Shown piece after piece: positions 63,283-64,000 of a DNA stretch of 64,000 nt. Under the pieces are notes generated by a model that was given only the letters and a program-made list of their open reading frames with translations, made no database searches and was not told where the DNA came from. The stretch lies in NCBI RefSeq assembly GCF_000410875.1, contig NZ_AROI01000006.1, positions 282,974-346,973 on the forward strand. Reading direction: 5' to 3'. The position numbers and the translations under genes were made by a program. The number at the start of each line of letters is the position of its first letter. Positions within the stretch are counted from its first letter, which is position 1. The stretch comes from Halopseudomonas pelagia CL-AP6. Its GTDB lineage: Bacteria; Pseudomonadota; Gammaproteobacteria; Pseudomonadales; Pseudomonadaceae.

Positions 63283-64000
63283 CGGAACAATGCCGGCGTC
63301 AGGATCTAAATGATTTTGACCCCGTCACCCTGCAAGCCGTTGCCCAGATCTGCGAGTCCCGACAATACCGTGACACCAACGGCGACGGGTTGTTTGATCA
63401 GATGCCGGGTAGCAGTTATGGCAATGCCATGACGAATGTGGCGCTGTTGTTTGATCTTTATGAGGACCAGGCTTATGAACAACTCCCAGCGAATGCCAAG
63501 CTGGGCCATTTAAAGGTTTACCTAGATGGCATCGGTACTCGCAGCGGCGGGCCTGATTCACTCCGAGGCATGGCGACTGGACAGGGTGATACTGGTGTTA
63601 TTGCACGTGTGGCACAGAGTCCTGACCTGATCACTGAGCAACTACGCTTACTGTTTTCCAACAATCCCCATCTTGTTATTGAGCGCGTGGAATTCGATAT
63701 CTTCGGTTTCAGCCGTGGTGCGGCGGCGGCTCGGCATTTTGTCAATGAGCTGCTAAAACCCGACGGCGGCTTATTATCGTCAACACTGAATCAGAGCTCG
63801 CCTGCCTTCACAACCGACTTTGACTGGTCTGAGCATGCCTGCATCAACTTTATCGGCCTGTTCGATACGGTCGCTGCGATCATCGACCCCACCCGCAGTG
63901 ACCTCAGTGCCGGGAACGCACGCAATCCCGGTATTAATCTGTACTTGCCGCCGGATTGTGCGCGCAAGGTGGTGCAGCTGACCGCTCAACATGAGGAGCG
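63117..64000 (+). CDS. DUF2235 (Tle-type) phospholipase domain, frame-shifted continuation of the PAAR protein (3' end outside window)
   Basis: In the frame shifted by one base from the PAAR part the sequence stays open to the window edge and reads PTQHLRQNHQHAELPE, EYEEEEEETELPLEQRITL, then the DUF2235 opening LGLFFDGTGNNL. The lipase elbow is FGFSRGAAAARHF with Ser at 63711-63713, and DTVAAI follows. Tle effectors are phospholipases delivered by type VI secretion. No ATG, GTG or TTG occurs in this frame between the PAAR part and the FFDGTGN motif, so the domain has no obvious start of its own. No immunity gene is visible before the edge. Confidence 0.8.

Overview
The window looks like a chromosomal segment of a Pseudomonas-type gammaproteobacterium, moderately GC-rich. 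Several gene blocks sit in an order I recall from Pseudomonas and E. coli: rplM-rpsI-petABC-sspA-sspB; dolP-diaA-yraN-lpoA facing rsmI; rnpB followed by the whole mraZ-to-lpxC division and wall cluster; then dciA, an M23 peptidase, secA and argJ. The exact genus (perhaps the Halopseudomonas / P. pertucinogena lineage) is an inference from protein resemblance and cannot be proved here.

Layout. 1-2.4 kb: the minus-strand end of an MlaFE-type lipid transporter operon led by a YhcB/ZapG homologue. 2.6-4.4 kb: an alpha/beta hydrolase and zapE. 4.4-6.6 kb: a GlxA-type regulator and a Tas-like aldo/keto reductase. 6.9-11.9 kb: ribosomal proteins L13 and S9, the cytochrome bc1 complex, SspA and SspB. 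11.9-16.3 kb: envelope and 16S rRNA maturation genes. 16.3-16.6 kb: three 90-bp hairpin repeats. 16.6-23.6 kb: a minus-strand operon for guanidine or urea carboxylation (carboxylase, two DUF1989 proteins, ABC ATPase and permease) behind a clear guanidine-I (ykkC) riboswitch and a good sigma-54-type promoter. 23.8-24.2 kb: RNase P RNA. 24.4-42.3 kb: promoter with three MraZ boxes and mraZ-rsmH-ftsL-ftsI-murE-murF-mraY-murD-ftsW-murG-murC-ddlB-ftsQ-ftsA-ftsZ-lpxC. 42.4-48.5 kb: dciA, M23 peptidase, secA, a second array of about 90-bp hairpin repeats, argJ. 48.6-56.0 kb: type IV pilus minor pilin and adhesin genes (fimU-pilV-pilW-pilX-pilY1-pilE, then fimT), all on the minus strand. 56.2-61.1 kb: two large divergent secreted lipoproteins with serine-hydrolase motifs. 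61.1-62.5 kb: a MocR-type regulator. 62.8 kb to the end: a PAAR protein running into a DUF2235 (Tle-type) phospholipase domain in a different frame.

How the genes work together. The core is housekeeping: translation, respiration, peptidoglycan precursor synthesis, septation, lipid A synthesis and protein export. The accessory parts are the riboswitch-controlled guanidine operon lying between rsmI and rnpB, the pilus cluster after argJ, the lipoprotein pair and the putative type VI effector at the right edge. The least explained signals are the two 90-bp hairpin arrays. They are homologous to each other in opposite orientation, and their stems show compensatory changes. The frame break between the PAAR and lipase halves is the other strong candidate for follow-up.
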